A DNA stretch of 64,000 nucleotides from Tannerella sp. oral taxon 808 (GCA_002890585.1 MIQB01000002.1:15469-79468), one strand, 5' to 3'; counted from the first letter of the stretch, positions 48,552 to 58,239 are shown. Notes: a model not told the origin generated them from the letters alone. A program made the numbers and translations.

Positions 48552-49580
48552 TCATCCTCTATCCTCCCTCAACTGTTCAAACGTCTTTTCTCCCTTCAAA
48601 TAGAAACGCAGCAGCAGCGATCGGTTCATCTGCTCGGGGATGGGATCGAGGGTGGCGAGGCGGAGGTTCTCGGCGCGGATGGGGGCGTAGTCCTTGCGCC
48701 ACCTGTGGAACTCACGACGGGCGCGGACGATGGCGGCGGCGTTCTTCACATGCCCCGTCAAGACGAAGCGCAGCGCCGCGAGGCCGTCCAACACACGCCT
48801 GAGACGCATCACGCGCCGCAGGTCGCGGTCGGGCAGGTTCTTGTAGATCATCAGCAAGTTGTTGCGGAAGTTGAGGAACGTCTTGTAGGGGCTCTCCGTG
48901 TGGAGCGTGCCGCCGCCGACATGGTAGACGACCGAACGGGGCGTGCAACGCAGGCGGTAGCCCCGCGAACGGAGCCGCCAGCAGAGGTCGATCTCCTCCT
49001 GGTGGGCGAAGAAGCGCGCGTCTAACCCACCCACGCGGCGGTAGACGTCAGTGCGGATAAAGAGGCAGGCGCCCGAGGCCCAAAAGATGTCGGCCGGCGC
49101 ATCATACTGCCCGCGGTCTTCCTCCACGACGCTGAGCACGCGCCCGCGGCAAAAGGGGTAGCCATAGCGGTCGATCCACCCACCGGCCGCACCCGCGTAC
49201 TCGAAGAACGACCGGTCGCGGCGGGAGAGCAACTTGGGCTGCACAGCCACCACCGTAGGGTCGGCGTCTAACTCCTCGAGTGGCGCCGTGAGCCAACCGG
49301 GCGTCACTTCCACATCGGTGTTGAGCAGCACCGTGTACTCCGCCGTAGTCTGCTCGATGGCTCGGTTGTATCCCTCGGCAAAGCCATAGTTACGATCGAG
49401 CAAGATGAGGCGAACGCCCGGGAAGCGCTCGCGGAGCATGGCCACGGAGTCGTCCGTCGAGCCGTTGTCAGCCACGACCACCTCGGCCACGTCCGACGGC
49501 GTATGCGCCACGACCGACGGCAGGAACTTCTCGAGCAACTTCCGCCCGTTCCAATTCAAAAGGATGACAGAGACTTTCAT
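48552..49580 (-). CDS. Family 2 glycosyltransferase
   Basis: The 342-residue protein has a GT-A fold start KVSVILLNWNGRKLLEKFL, then VVVADNGSTDDSV and the metal-binding region LLNTDVEVTPGW. The later ARFFAHQEEIDLCWRLRSRG segment is typical of rhamnosyltransferase-like GT2 enzymes. It transfers a sugar from a nucleotide donor at the cytoplasmic side of the membrane, probably in surface polysaccharide synthesis. No other glycan genes are adjacent, so the acceptor is unknown. Confidence 0.92.
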   Translation of the reverse strand: MKVSVILLNWNGRKLLEKFLPSVVAHTPSDVAEVVVADNGSTDDSVAMLRERFPGVRLILLDRNYGFAEGYNRAIEQTTAEYTVLLNTDVEVTPGWLTAPLEELDADPTVVAVQPKLLSRRDRSFFEYAGAAGGWIDRYGYPFCRGRVLSVVEEDRGQYDAPADIFWASGACLFIRTDVYRRVGGLDARFFAHQEEIDLCWRLRSRGYRLRCTPRSVVYHVGGGTLHTESPYKTFLNFRNNLLMIYKNLPDRDLRRVMRLRRVLDGLAALRFVLTGHVKNAAAIVRARREFHRWRKDYAPIRAENLRLATLDPIPEQMNRSLLLRFYLKGEKTFEQLREDRG

Positions 49581-49634
49581 GTTTATCGTTACATGGGAAT
49601 GGATTGCAAATAATTGGAGATGTACCCGGCTGTT

Positions 49635-49800
49635 GTAGGGGCGTATCGCATACGCCCTTCAAACGCCCCGTAAGGGGCGAACGATCTACGGCGGCCAAGT
49701 ACATGTAGGGCGTATGCGATACGCCCCTACAAACACCTCGCAAGGGGCGAACGATCTACGGCGACCAGGTACATGTGGGGCGTATGCGATACGCCCCTAC
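49635..49800. repeat. Three tandem REP units next to the RAYT gene
   Basis: Three copies of GTAGGGGCGTATGCGATACG (one shorter by a G, one inverted in the core) alternate with CGCCCCGTAAGGGGCGAACG hairpins and the sequence ATCTACGGCGACCAGGTACAT. Units are about 65-70 bases apart. The last unit overlaps the stop codon of the transposase gene. Confidence 0.88.
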
Positions 49801-50333
49801 AAACCCCGATAATCTTCTGATGAATCAACATAAAGATCATCGCCTCGCCAATTGGCAGGATTGTTCATAATGTATTCCGCAATCTTTCCATACGATTTGC
49901 TGTTGCGGATGATGTGCTCGTAATAATTGCGTTGCCAAACAGAAGATCCCAATTGCCTCGAGACTGCTGATTTGTATCCTCGTACAATCGCCCCCAATGT
50001 TTGTGATGGCGATCGTAGGGTTGCATGCAATGATTGTGCGACGGACGAATGCGTTATTTCAATGATAGCGTGCATATGGTTGGGCATAATCACAAAATCG
50101 TGCAATACGACATCGCCCGAACGAATGCTCATCGTATTCGCCCATTCTTGTTCTGCCATTCGCCCCGCGTCATTCAATGCCATTTCGTCATTGATGATTT
50201 TGCCGAACAAACACATCCTATTCCGACAACAGATAGTAATGAAATACAATCCGTCGCATGAATAGTCGTAACCATACAAACGGATTGAACGGCGATGAAG
50301 AACGTCGAGGTTGTATTCTGCTTTCTTACACAT
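49797..50333 (-). CDS. REP-associated tyrosine transposase (RAYT, Y1_Tnp family)
   Basis: The 178-residue protein has the HUH motif in LHDFVIMPNHMHAIIEI and a catalytic Tyr region WQRNYYEHIIRN near the C-terminus. RAYTs are single-copy, domesticated relatives of IS200/IS605 transposases that cut single-stranded REP hairpins. The gene is flanked on both sides by REP palindromes, as expected for this class. Its stop codon (TAG, minus strand, 49797-49799) lies inside the REP. It has no IS ends and is unlikely to be a self-mobile insertion sequence. Confidence 0.9.
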   Translation of the reverse strand: MCKKAEYNLDVLHRRSIRLYGYDYSCDGLYFITICCRNRMCLFGKIINDEMALNDAGRMAEQEWANTMSIRSGDVVLHDFVIMPNHMHAIIEITHSSVAQSLHATLRSPSQTLGAIVRGYKSAVSRQLGSSVWQRNYYEHIIRNSKSYGKIAEYIMNNPANWRGDDLYVDSSEDYRGL

Positions 50334-50353
50334 TATGTAGAGGGAATAATTGC

Positions 50354-50382
50354 ATTAGGGCGTATGCGATACGCCCCTACAG
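50354..50382. repeat. REP unit overlapping the hisS 3' end
   Basis: GGGCGTATGCGATACGCCC with outer TAG/CTACAG arms. It supplies the last codons and stop of hisS. Confidence 0.85.
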
Positions 50383-51740
50383 CCTACCGCCTCAATCAAC
50401 TCCTCCACCGCGACGGGGCGCTGCTCGCCTGTGCGCATATCCTTGAGCAGGATGCGGCCCGAGGCCATCTCATCCTCGCCCACGAGGGCGACAAAGGGAA
50501 TCGCGTTAGCGTCAGCGTAACCCAGTTGCTTCTTCATCTTGGAAGCGTCGGGGTAGAGCTCCACGCGGATGCCGGCCGCACGGATGCGCGCGATGATCGG
50601 AAGCAGATACGTTGCCTCCCGCTCACCGAAGTGCACGAAGAGCAGCTGCGTGGTGCAGAGCGACTCGGCGGGGTAGAGGTCGAGGCGGTTGAGGACGTCG
50701 TAGATGCGGTCGGCGCCGAAGGAGATGCCGACGCCCGAGACGCCCGCAAGGCCGAAGACGCCCGTCAGGTTGTCATACCGCCCGCCGCCCGTGATGCTGC
50801 CGATCTCCACGTCGAGCGACTTCACCTCGAAGATGGCGCCCGTGTAGTAGTTCAGGCCGCGCGCCAGCGTGAGGTCGATCTCGAAGTCGGCCGTGAGTGG
50901 CAACAGCTCGATGTGGCCAAGGATGTACTCCGTCTCCTCGATACCGCGCAGGCCCACCTCAGAAGCGGACAGCACCGTGCGCAGCGCCGCCATCTTCTCG
51001 CGGTTCGTTCCCCGGAGGCCGATCACTGGTTGCAGGCGCTCGATGGCTCCGTCAGAGATGCCCCGGGCACGCAGCTCAGCGTTGACGCCCTCGGAACCGA
51101 GCTTGTCGAGCTTGTCGATGGCCACGGTGATATCTGTGATGCGCTCCGCCTCGCCGATCACCTCAGCGATGCCAGCCAAGATCTTGCGGTTGTTCATCTT
51201 GATCGATACGCGGATGCCAAGGCGGCGGAACACCTCGTCCATGATCTGGATCAGCTCCACCTCGCAGAGCAGCGAGTCGCTGCCGACCACATCGGCGTCG
51301 CACTGGAAGAACTCGCGATAGCGCCCCTTCTGCGGCCGATCAGCACGCCAGACGGGCTGTATCTGGAAGCGCTTGAAGGGGAAGGTCAGCTCCGCACGAT
51401 GCTGCACGACGAAGCGCGCGAAGGGCACCGTCAGGTCGTAACGCAACCCCTTCTCGCAGGCCTTGGCGGCGAAACGCGCAGGGTTGTGCGCCTGCCAATC
51501 CTCCTCGGTGATCCCCGCGAGGCAGTCGCCCGAGTTGAGGATCTTGAAGAGCAGCTTGTCGCCCTCCTCGCCGTATTTGCCCATGAGGGTGGAGAGCTGC
51601 TCCATCGCGGGCGTCTCTATCTGCCGGTAGCCGTAGCGGTGGTAGACGTCGCGGATGGTGTCGAAGATGTAGTTGCGGCGAGCCATTTCCGCCGGCGTGA
51701 AGTCGCGTGTCCCTTTCGGGATGGAAGGTTTCTGTGCCAC
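50355..51740 (-). CDS. hisS: Histidyl-tRNA synthetase
   Basis: This class II synthetase charges tRNA-His. The 461-residue protein has motif 1 near [20 protein letters not shown], motif 2 [21 protein letters not shown] and the histidine-binding [15 protein letters not shown]. The C-terminal anticodon-binding domain ends normally, but the last residues (CRGVSHTP) and the stop come from an inserted REP unit. The gene is probably in an operon with the downstream-reading metallopeptidase and purA, separated by 3 and 6 bases. Confidence 0.97.
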   Translation of the reverse strand: MAQKPSIPKGTRDFTPAEMARRNYIFDTIRDVYHRYGYRQIETPAMEQLSTLMGKYGEEGDKLLFKILNSGDCLAGITEEDWQAHNPARFAAKACEKGLRYDLTVPFARFVVQHRAELTFPFKRFQIQPVWRADRPQKGRYREFFQCDADVVGSDSLLCEVELIQIMDEVFRRLGIRVSIKMNNRKILAGIAEVIGEAERITDITVAIDKLDKLGSEGVNAELRARGISDGAIERLQPVIGLRGTNREKMAALRTVLSASEVGLRGIEETEYILGHIELLPLTADFEIDLTLARGLNYYTGAIFEVKSLDVEIGSITGGGRYDNLTGVFGLAGVSGVGISFGADRIYDVLNRLDLYPAESLCTTQLLFVHFGEREATYLLPIIARIRAAGIRVELYPDASKMKKQLGYADANAIPFVALVGEDEMASGRILLKDMRTGEQRPVAVEELIEAVGCRGVSHTP

Positions 51741-51743
51741 GGC

Positions 51744-52439
51744 TTAGTCCCTCCTTCCCATAAAGATCATGATGTAATAAAGCAGCGAGGCGAGCGACCC
51801 GAGGGCGGCTACGACGTAGGTGTAAGCGGCCGACTTGAGCGCGTCCCGGGCCATGCCGTCGGTCTCGCGCGTGGTGAGGTTCGACGTCTTGAGCCAGGCC
51901 AAGGCGCGGCGGCTGGCGTCGATCTCCACGGGCAACGTGATGAAGCTGAAGAGCGTGGTCAGGGCGAAGAGGATGATGCCAAAGAGCATCAGGCCCGGGA
52001 AGACGCGCAGCAGCAACATGCCGCCCAGCAGCACCCACGGCATGATCCTCGACGAGAGGCTGACGGCAGGAACCAGCGCGGATCTCATCTTGAGCGGTGC
52101 GTAGGCGCGGGCGTGTTGCACGGCGTGGCCACATTCGTGGGCGGCTACAGCGGCTGCGGCAATGCTGCGATTGCTATAGACGTCTTGGCTGAGGTTCACG
52201 GTCTTGTTGGCGGGGTTATAGTGGTCGGTCAACTGGCCATCTACGGAGGTGACGCGCACGTCGTTGATGCCGTTCTCGCGCAGCATGCGTTCGGCCACCT
52301 CGCGCCCCGTCAGCCCGCCAGGCAACGGGATGCGCGAATACTTCTTGAATTTGCTCTGTAAGCGGGCGGACACCAACCAGCTCAGGCCGGCGATGCCGAT
52401 GAAGATGATCCAGTAAAAGAGATTGGCTGTGGTAATCAT
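51744..52439 (-). CDS. Membrane zinc metallopeptidase (YugP family)
   Basis: The 231-residue protein has membrane segments at the N-terminus and towards the C-terminus and the zinc site AAHECGHAVQHA (HExxH, residues ~121-125). This matches the YugP/Zn_peptidase_2 family of integral membrane peptidases of unknown substrate. It lies between purA and hisS with very short spacers. Confidence 0.9.
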   Translation of the reverse strand: MITTANLFYWIIFIGIAGLSWLVSARLQSKFKKYSRIPLPGGLTGREVAERMLRENGINDVRVTSVDGQLTDHYNPANKTVNLSQDVYSNRSIAAAAVAAHECGHAVQHARAYAPLKMRSALVPAVSLSSRIMPWVLLGGMLLLRVFPGLMLFGIILFALTTLFSFITLPVEIDASRRALAWLKTSNLTTRETDGMARDALKSAAYTYVVAALGSLASLLYYIMIFMGRRD

Positions 52440-52445
52440 TGTGGC

Positions 52446-53711
52446 TTAATCCGTGTAACGTATAATGGTTTGTTCGCGATCGGGCCCGACGGAGACGATC
52501 TTGACCGGCACCCCGAGCTCCTCCTCTAAGAAAGTGAGGTAGGCGTTGAACTCTTCGGGGAACTCATCCTCGCTCTTCATGTGCGACATGTTCGTCTTCC
52601 ATCCTGGCAGCTCGGCATAGATCGGCTCCGCGCCGGTGGCATCGAACGGGAAGCGCGTCGTCTCCTCGCCATTGATGCGGTAGGCCACGCAGGCTTTAAT
52701 CGTCTCGAACGTGTCGAGCACATCGCTCTTCATCATAATCAGCTGCGTGACGCCGTCGATCATGATGGCGTAGCGCAGGGCGACGAGGTCGATCCATCCG
52801 CAGCGGCGACGGCGACCGGTGACGGAGCCGAACTCGTGTCCGCGTTCGCACATCGTGTCGCCCGTCGTGTCGTTCAGTTCGGTGGGGAAGGGGCCGCTGC
52901 CCACGCGCGTGCAGTACGCCTTGAAGATGCCGTACACCTCGCCGATGTTACGCGGGGCCACGCCAAGGCCTGTGCAGCAGCCAGCGCAGATGGTGTTGGA
53001 AGAGGTGACGAAGGGGTACGACCCGAAGTCGATGTCGAGCATCGTGCCCTGTGCGCCCTCGGCCAGCACGGAGCGGCCCTCGGCGAGGTATTCGTTGACG
53101 ACGTGCTCGCTGTCGATCAGGCGGAAGCCCTTGAGGTATTCCAACGCCTCGAGCCACGGCCGCTCGATGTCGACGAGGTTGTAGCCGTAATTCATGGCGC
53201 GGAGCATGTTCTCGTGGCGGCGTTTGGCTGCGGCGTACTTGCGGTCGAAATCGTCAAGCAGATCGCCCACGCGGAGGCCGTTGCGGCTGATCTTGTCGGT
53301 GTAGGTCGGGCCGATGCCTCGGCCGGTGGTGCCGATCTTGCCTGTGCCTTTGGCTGCCTCGTTGGCTTGATCTAAGACGCGGTGGGTGGGCATGATCAGG
53401 TGCGCCTTTTTGGAGATATAGAGCTGCTTGTGGATGTCGTGGCCGTGGGCAGCTAAGGCTTCGGCTTCTTCCTTGAAGAGCAACGGATCGAGGACGACGC
53501 CGTTACCGATGATGTTGATCTTACCGCCCTGGAAGATGCCGGACGGGATGGAGCGCAGCACGTAGCGCTCGCCGCCGAACTCCAGTGTGTGTCCGGCGTT
53601 GGGGCCGCCCTGGAAGCGGGCAACCACATCGTATCGCGGGGTGAGCACGTCGACAATCTTTCCCTTGCCTTCGTCGCCCCATTGCAGGCCTAATAAAACG
53701 TCTACTTTCAT
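52446..53711 (-). CDS. purA: Adenylosuccinate synthetase
   Basis: The enzyme joins IMP and aspartate with GTP in AMP synthesis. From the chosen start the protein is MKVDVLLGLQWGDEGKGKIVD, carrying the GDEGKGK loop, with NAGHT and the TTGRGIGPTYTDK segment following. At 421 residues it has normal length. The upstream start at 53783 would add codons from the Gly/Cys-poor leader next to the array and is not family-like. It heads an operon with the metallopeptidase and hisS. Confidence 0.97.
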   Translation of the reverse strand: MKVDVLLGLQWGDEGKGKIVDVLTPRYDVVARFQGGPNAGHTLEFGGERYVLRSIPSGIFQGGKINIIGNGVVLDPLLFKEEAEALAAHGHDIHKQLYISKKAHLIMPTHRVLDQANEAAKGTGKIGTTGRGIGPTYTDKISRNGLRVGDLLDDFDRKYAAAKRRHENMLRAMNYGYNLVDIERPWLEALEYLKGFRLIDSEHVVNEYLAEGRSVLAEGAQGTMLDIDFGSYPFVTSSNTICAGCCTGLGVAPRNIGEVYGIFKAYCTRVGSGPFPTELNDTTGDTMCERGHEFGSVTGRRRRCGWIDLVALRYAIMIDGVTQLIMMKSDVLDTFETIKACVAYRINGEETTRFPFDATGAEPIYAELPGWKTNMSHMKSEDEFPEEFNAYLTFLEEELGVPVKIVSVGPDREQTIIRYTD

Positions 53712-53763
53712 CTTGTTCTGGTTCTTTTTTGGTGAATGGTTATGGTCATTGTATCGGAAAGCG

Positions 53764-54080
53764 CGTTTGCGGGAGCCCCGCAAGTATCAAATTTTCCGTT
53801 TTGGCGTTTGCGGGAGCCCCGCAAACATCAAATTCCCCGTTTTGGCATTTGCGGGAGCCCCGCAAGCATCAAATTTTCCGTTTTGGCGTTTGCGGGAGTC
53901 CCGCAAGCATCAAATTTTCCGTTTTGGCGTTTGCGGGAGCCCCGCAAGCATCAAATTCTTCGTTTTAGCGTTTGCGGAAGCCCCGCAAGCATCAAATTCT
54001 TCGTTTTGGCGTTTGCGGGAATCCCGCAAACGCCACGGAGAAGCGGTTGGTATTTGCGGGAATCCCGCAAGCGTTGAAAC
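53764..54080. repeat. Tandem array of 8 units, 41-bp period, palindrome TTTGCGGGAGCCCCGCAA
   Basis: TTTGCGGG recurs at 53766, 53807, 53848, 53889, 53930, 53971, 54012 and 54053 (one unit with GCGGAAG). The arms are 7-9 bases with a 3-base centre, followed by GCATCAAATTTTCCGTTTTG. It fills the whole space between fur and purA. Confidence 0.95.
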
Positions 54081-54081
54081 T

Positions 54082-54591
54082 TCAGGATTTGGCATTTACC
54101 GCATTCTTGCTCGCCGCTTTGCGCTGGCTCATGCGAAGGCGGAACTTGCATTTGGAGCACATACCGTAGATATAGAGCGAGTGGCACTCGTAGGTGAACT
54201 TCGAGATCCGTCGGTGGGCCAGTTCGCGCGTCAGTCGCTCGTCTTGCACCTCGATCACGGCACCGCAGTAGGTACAGATGGCGTGATGGTGGGTGGCGGC
54301 AGCGGCTTGCAGCTCGTACTGCACGGACTGCGACGAGAACTGGTGGCGGATGACGATGCGCGCATCCATCAGCAGCTCGAGCGTGTTGTAGATCGAGGCA
54401 CGGCTGACGTGGAAATTCTCCTCCTCTAATTGGCGGAGCACCATTTCCACGTCAAAGTGCCCGCGGATGCGACAGATGTGCTCCAAGATCTTGAAGCGCT
54501 CCGTCGTCTTCCGCAGCCTCCGCTCGGAGAGGAAGCGCGCAAACGATGCCTTCATCGGCTCAAAAGCGTAGATGTCGGTTGCTGGATTCAT
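54082..54591 (-). CDS. fur: Fur family transcriptional regulator
   Basis: The 169-residue protein has the winged-helix N-terminal domain (RKTTERFKILEHICRIRGHFD and VSRASIYNTLELL) and the dimerisation domain with the HHHAICTYCGAVIEV metal site and a second Cys pair CSKCKFRL. It senses iron or another metal and represses uptake genes. The stop lies two bases from the tandem array. Confidence 0.92.
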   Translation of the reverse strand: MNPATDIYAFEPMKASFARFLSERRLRKTTERFKILEHICRIRGHFDVEMVLRQLEEENFHVSRASIYNTLELLMDARIVIRHQFSSQSVQYELQAAAATHHHAICTYCGAVIEVQDERLTRELAHRRISKFTYECHSLYIYGMCSKCKFRLRMSQRKAASKNAVNAKS

Positions 54592-54599
54592 AGCGGGGA

Positions 54600-54690
54600 A
54601 TTGGTGACGAGTGACGGGTTACAGGTTACGAGTGACAGGTTACAAGTGCCGGGGACTTGTAACTCGTAACTCCGTAACTCGTAACTAATA
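54600..54690. repeat. Short direct and inverted repeats of GTTACGAGT type
   Basis: GTTACAAGT (54639-54647) and ACTTGTAAC (54655-54663) form a 9-bp hairpin amid several copies of TTACGAGT and TAACTCGTAAC. It lies downstream of the dipeptidyl peptidase gene; no T tract follows, so terminator function is uncertain. Confidence 0.6.
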
Positions 54691-54694
54691 CCAC

Positions 54695-56742
54695 TCAGTT
54701 ATACGTCGGCAAGAAGGAGTAATCCTTGCTGTAGCGCATCATCTGGGCGGGGTAATCCTCGGTGTAATCCAGTGTGACGTCGGTCACTTCGCCAGCGGCA
54801 TTGCGCACCTCCTTCATCACGGGGTTCACGAAGCCCTTGTATGGCGCCAGATTCAGCCGGGCATAACGCGCCAGCACCTCGTCGTGCAACGCGCGATCGA
54901 CCTTCACGCCATAGTCTTCCACCAATTTGCGGCCAGCCTCAAAGTCGCCCTCGCTCTTGATCCGTTGCAGCTCAGCGAGCAGCTCGGCGAAGAGGCTGCG
55001 CAGCTTCACGTAATCGTTGATCACGACAAACGTCTTGCCGTCGCGCTTCTCGAAGGCCACCACGTTGTCTGCTTTACCTTTTTCATACACCCAACGGGCG
55101 ATGAGCTGGCGGTTGCGCATGTGCGCCTCCTCGATGTCGTCGCCAGGCAGGATGCGCACGAGCTGCGTCATCAGGCCATTCATGATGTACTTGTAATACT
55201 CCGCCTTGTAGGCCTCCGGGTCGGTGAGCAGACCGAGTTCAAGGAGCTTCGGGTCGGCCAAGTAGTAGAGCGCGAAGATGTCGGCGCGGGCCTCCTCCAG
55301 TGTGGAGCTGTAGGCACCGAGGGCCTTCGGGTTGGTTCCCTCGAGCAGCTGCCCGGAGGCGTGGCCGAGGCACTCGTGGAGGTCGGTGTGCAGGTTGTCC
55401 GTGGTGAAGCCGTACGTGTCGATCCGCTTCCGCTCGGCATCGTTGCAAACGAACTCTTCGCGGAAGCCGTTGCCGATGGCCGCCTTGTCGTAAGCCTCGG
55501 TGATGTTCCCGATCGTGACTGACTTTGAGCCGTGGTCCTTGCGGATCCAGTTGGCGTTGGGCAGGTTGATGCCGATCGGCGTTGTCGGGTAGCAGTCGCC
55601 GCCAAGCATCGTCACTGTGATCACTTTGGCTGTGATGCCCTTCACCTTCTTCTTGCGGAAGCGGGGGTCCATCGGGGCGTTGTCCTCAAACCATTGCGCG
55701 TTTTCGCTGATCGTCCGTGTGCGCTTCGTGGCCTTGCGGTTGATGAAGTTTGCGATCGCCTCCCAGCTGGCCTTCATACCGAGCGGATCGCCGTAGGATT
55801 CGGTGAAGCCGTTTACGAAGTCCACCTCCGAAGCCGTGTCCTTCACCCAGAGGATGGCGTAGGCGTCGAATGTCTTCAGGTCGCCCGTGCGGTAATACTC
55901 CACGAGCTTCTTGATCACCGCGCGCTGGGCATCATTCTCAGCAAACTGCTCCGCTTTCTGGAGCTCGTCTACGATGCGCTCAATGGCCTGGGTGTAGAGC
56001 CCGCCGACCTTCCAGACCTTCTCCACCAATTTGCCATCGGCCGTCTTGCAGAGCCGACTGTTCAGGCCGTAGGAGGGCGCTGTGGAATCGTTCGGGTTAC
56101 GCATGGCGGCATAGAAAGCCTCGGCCTCCTTCTGCGTTACGCCACCCTCGTAATAGTTGTTGGCCGAAGCCAGCAGCAGGTCGCCGCTGCCGCTCTGCAC
56201 GGTGCGCTTGGGCATCACCTTCGGGTCGAAGATGATGGGCGTGATCTCCGCCAGCCATGCGTCCACCGTCTGCCCCTTGCGCACGGGCACATGCTTCGGG
56301 TCAAGGCTGCGGATACACTGCGCGAAGCGCACACGGTGAAGCCCGTCGGCTCGAACTTGTCCTCGCCGTAGTGGTGGTGTATACCGTTGGCCAACCAGAC
56401 GCGTTTGAGGTAGAGCTCCAACGCCTTGAATTGCGCATCGTTGCGGTCGCCGCGATACTCTCGGTGGATGGCCTCCAAAGCGCGACGGATGGCCAAGTTG
56501 TAGCGGCAGTTCTGGTCGTACACGATGTCGCGCCCCATCAGCGCCGCCTCCGAGAGGTGGTAGAGCAGTTGCTTCTGCTTCAGCGAAAGCTCCTCGAATC
56601 CGGGCACCTCGTAACGGATGATTTCAATGTCAGCAAAGCGATCCACCCTGTAGTCGATTGCCGGTTTACCGTCGGCCTGCGCCTGCAACGCACCAGCCGT
56701 AAGAAGTGATGTAGTCATAAGAAGTAAAACTGACCTTTTCAT
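54695..56742 (-). pseudogene. Dipeptidyl peptidase III (M49), frameshifted
   Basis: The N-terminal part reads in one frame from 56742: signal peptide ending ALQAQADG, then YRVDRFADIEIIRYEVPGFE and HHHYGEDKFEPTG. After about 56342 the family sequence continues in another frame (RFAQCIRSLDPKHVPV onwards). It includes the zinc motif HECLGH and the later EEARADIFALYYL. A single missing base near 56341-56350 explains the break; a sequencing error is possible. Intact DPP III zinc peptidases remove dipeptides from short peptides, probably in the periplasm, which suits an asaccharolytic, peptide-using bacterium. Confidence 0.82.
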
Positions 56743-56779
56743 TGTGGTTGATGTATATGTTTTTCAATTGCATGGACTC

Positions 56780-56820
56780 AAAAAGAGGGAGCGAACGCCA
56801 GGGCTGACGGCCGCTCCCTC
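56780..56820 (-). terminator. Intrinsic terminator of the ROK kinase gene
   Basis: On the minus strand GAGGGAGCG pairs with CGCTCCCTC and five T residues follow. Confidence 0.85.
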
Positions 56821-56852
56821 ATGCACTATTATAAATGTATAGGCCTCAAGGT

Positions 56853-57840
56853 TCAGGCCAGCACATCCATCGGCTCATCCTTCGCTTCCCAACCTAAGGC
56901 ACTGGCACCGAGCACGGCCGCGTCGCTCTCCTTGAGTTGCGAGAACAGCACGCGCGTCTTGCCTTGGAACACCTTCAGCATGTGTGCCTCCATCGACCGT
57001 TTGACCGGCTCCATGATCAGGTCGCCAGCCTTAGCCAGCCCACCGAACAGGATGATCGCCTCGGGGCTCGAGAAGACCACGAAATTGGCAAACGCCTCGC
57101 CCAGTATCTCGCCCGTCACATCGAAGATTTCGATCGACAGCTTGTCGCCCTGCTTGGCTGCGTCAAACACATCCTTCGACGTGATCTTATCCGGATCCAA
57201 ATCGCGCAACAGACTCGCATCTGTACGTTTCGTCAGGAACTCGCGCGCCGTCCGTACCACGCCCGTAGCCGACGAGTAGGTTTCCAAGCAACCGTAACGT
57301 CCGCAGCCACACAGCCGGCCATTCTCGCGTCGCACCGTCGTATGACCCAGCTCACCTGCGAAGCCATCGTGGCCATACACCAAATTCCCCCCCGCAGACG
57401 ATGCCACTACCCACGCCCGTGCCGAGCGTGATGACGATAAAGTCCTTCAGTCCACGTGCCGCACCGTAGGTCATCTCACCGATGGCGGCCGCATTCGCAT
57501 CGTTGGTGAGCGTCACGGGGATGCCTCCCGTGCGGTCGCTGATCAGCTGCGCCAGCGGCACCTTGCCTTTCCACGGCAGGTTAGCCGCAAACTCAATGCA
57601 GCCGTTGAAATAATTCCCATTCGGCGCCCCCACGCCAATACCCTTGATTTTGTCTCGTCCGCCAGCCGCTCGGATCACAGCTTGCAGCCCTTCGCCTAAG
57701 GCGCGGACATAATCGTTCACATCTTCATACTGTCCAGTCTTGATCGCGCCATTGTACAGCACATTGCCTCGCGTATCGACGACTCCGAACACGGTGTTCG
57801 TTCCGCCGATATCAATTCCAATCACATACGGCTTATCCAT
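56853..57840 (-). pseudogene. ROK family sugar kinase (glucokinase-like), frameshifted at a G7 tract
   Basis: From the ATG at 57840 the N-terminal half reads YVIGIDIGGTNTVFGVVD, GIGVGAPNGNYFNG and LTNDANAAAIGE, then ITLGTGVGSGIVCGG. At seven G residues (57387-57393) the frame is lost. The C-terminal half continues in the next frame as NLVYGHDGFAGELGHTTV and the zinc motif CGCGRYGCLE. Six G residues would restore a single 329-codon gene. The intact protein would be a cytoplasmic hexose kinase, most likely for glucose. Whether this is decay, phase variation or an error cannot be told here. Confidence 0.85.
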
Positions 57841-57871
57841 GATTTATCTGTTTTTTATGGGTTTGTGTGGA

Positions 57872-57879
57872 CAAAGATA
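57872..57879 (-). promoter_or_regulatory. -7 box of the ROK kinase gene
   Basis: TATCTTTG on the minus strand, 31 bases before the start codon, next to the terminator of the upstream gene. Confidence 0.45.
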
Positions 57880-57885
57880 GAGGCG

Positions 57886-57917
57886 AAAAAAAATCCCGGC
57901 GTTTTCGCGTCGGGATC
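57886..57917 (-). terminator. Intrinsic terminator of the Cys/His/Lys-rich gene
   Basis: On the minus strand ATCCCGACGCGAAAACGCCG-type sequence folds with CGGGAT and is followed by eight T residues. Confidence 0.8.
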
Positions 57918-57981
57918 TTCCATTATGTCCACCGGAGCCTCTGTGGGGCCCGGTGCGGGGGAGCTTTTCGTAGGGGAGGGG

Positions 57982-58239
57982 TTATTTCACCTCCTTTTTG
58001 GCATCATCTGCCTTGGCCTTGTCGCAGTGCTGGGTGCTCTTCTTGTCGCAGTGCTTGCCATCCTTGTTGCAATGCTTCTTCTTGTCCTTGCAGCATTGCT
58101 TCTTGTCCTTTGGGCAATCCTTCTTCTCGGTCTGCTCCGTCTGCTGGCCTTCCTTCTTCACGTCCTGTGCGCCGGCCGAAACTGCTACGCCAAACGTCAT
58201 GGCAGCCGCGATGGCTGCGCTCAAAATCATTCTTTTCAT
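57982..58239 (-). CDS. Small exported Cys/His/Lys-rich protein
   Basis: The 85-residue protein has a signal peptide (about 1-24, ending VSAGAQ). The mature part is built almost only of Lys, Asp, Glu, Gln, Cys and His, with spaced pairs such as DCPKDKKQCC, KHCNKDGKHC and QHCDK. Six cysteines and three histidines in about 35 residues suggest metal binding or disulfide cross-linking outside the cytoplasm. I do not recognise a family. The ATG at 58239 gives the best signal peptide; longer starts exist. Confidence 0.78.
   Translation of the reverse strand: MKRMILSAAIAAAMTFGVAVSAGAQDVKKEGQQTEQTEKKDCPKDKKQCCKDKKKHCNKDGKHCDKKSTQHCDKAKADDAKKEVK

Noticed and set aside
49797..50333. An IS200/IS605 insertion sequence
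   Set aside because: The protein fits RAYT better, there are no IS-type ends or TnpB gene, and flanking palindromes are REP units found elsewhere.
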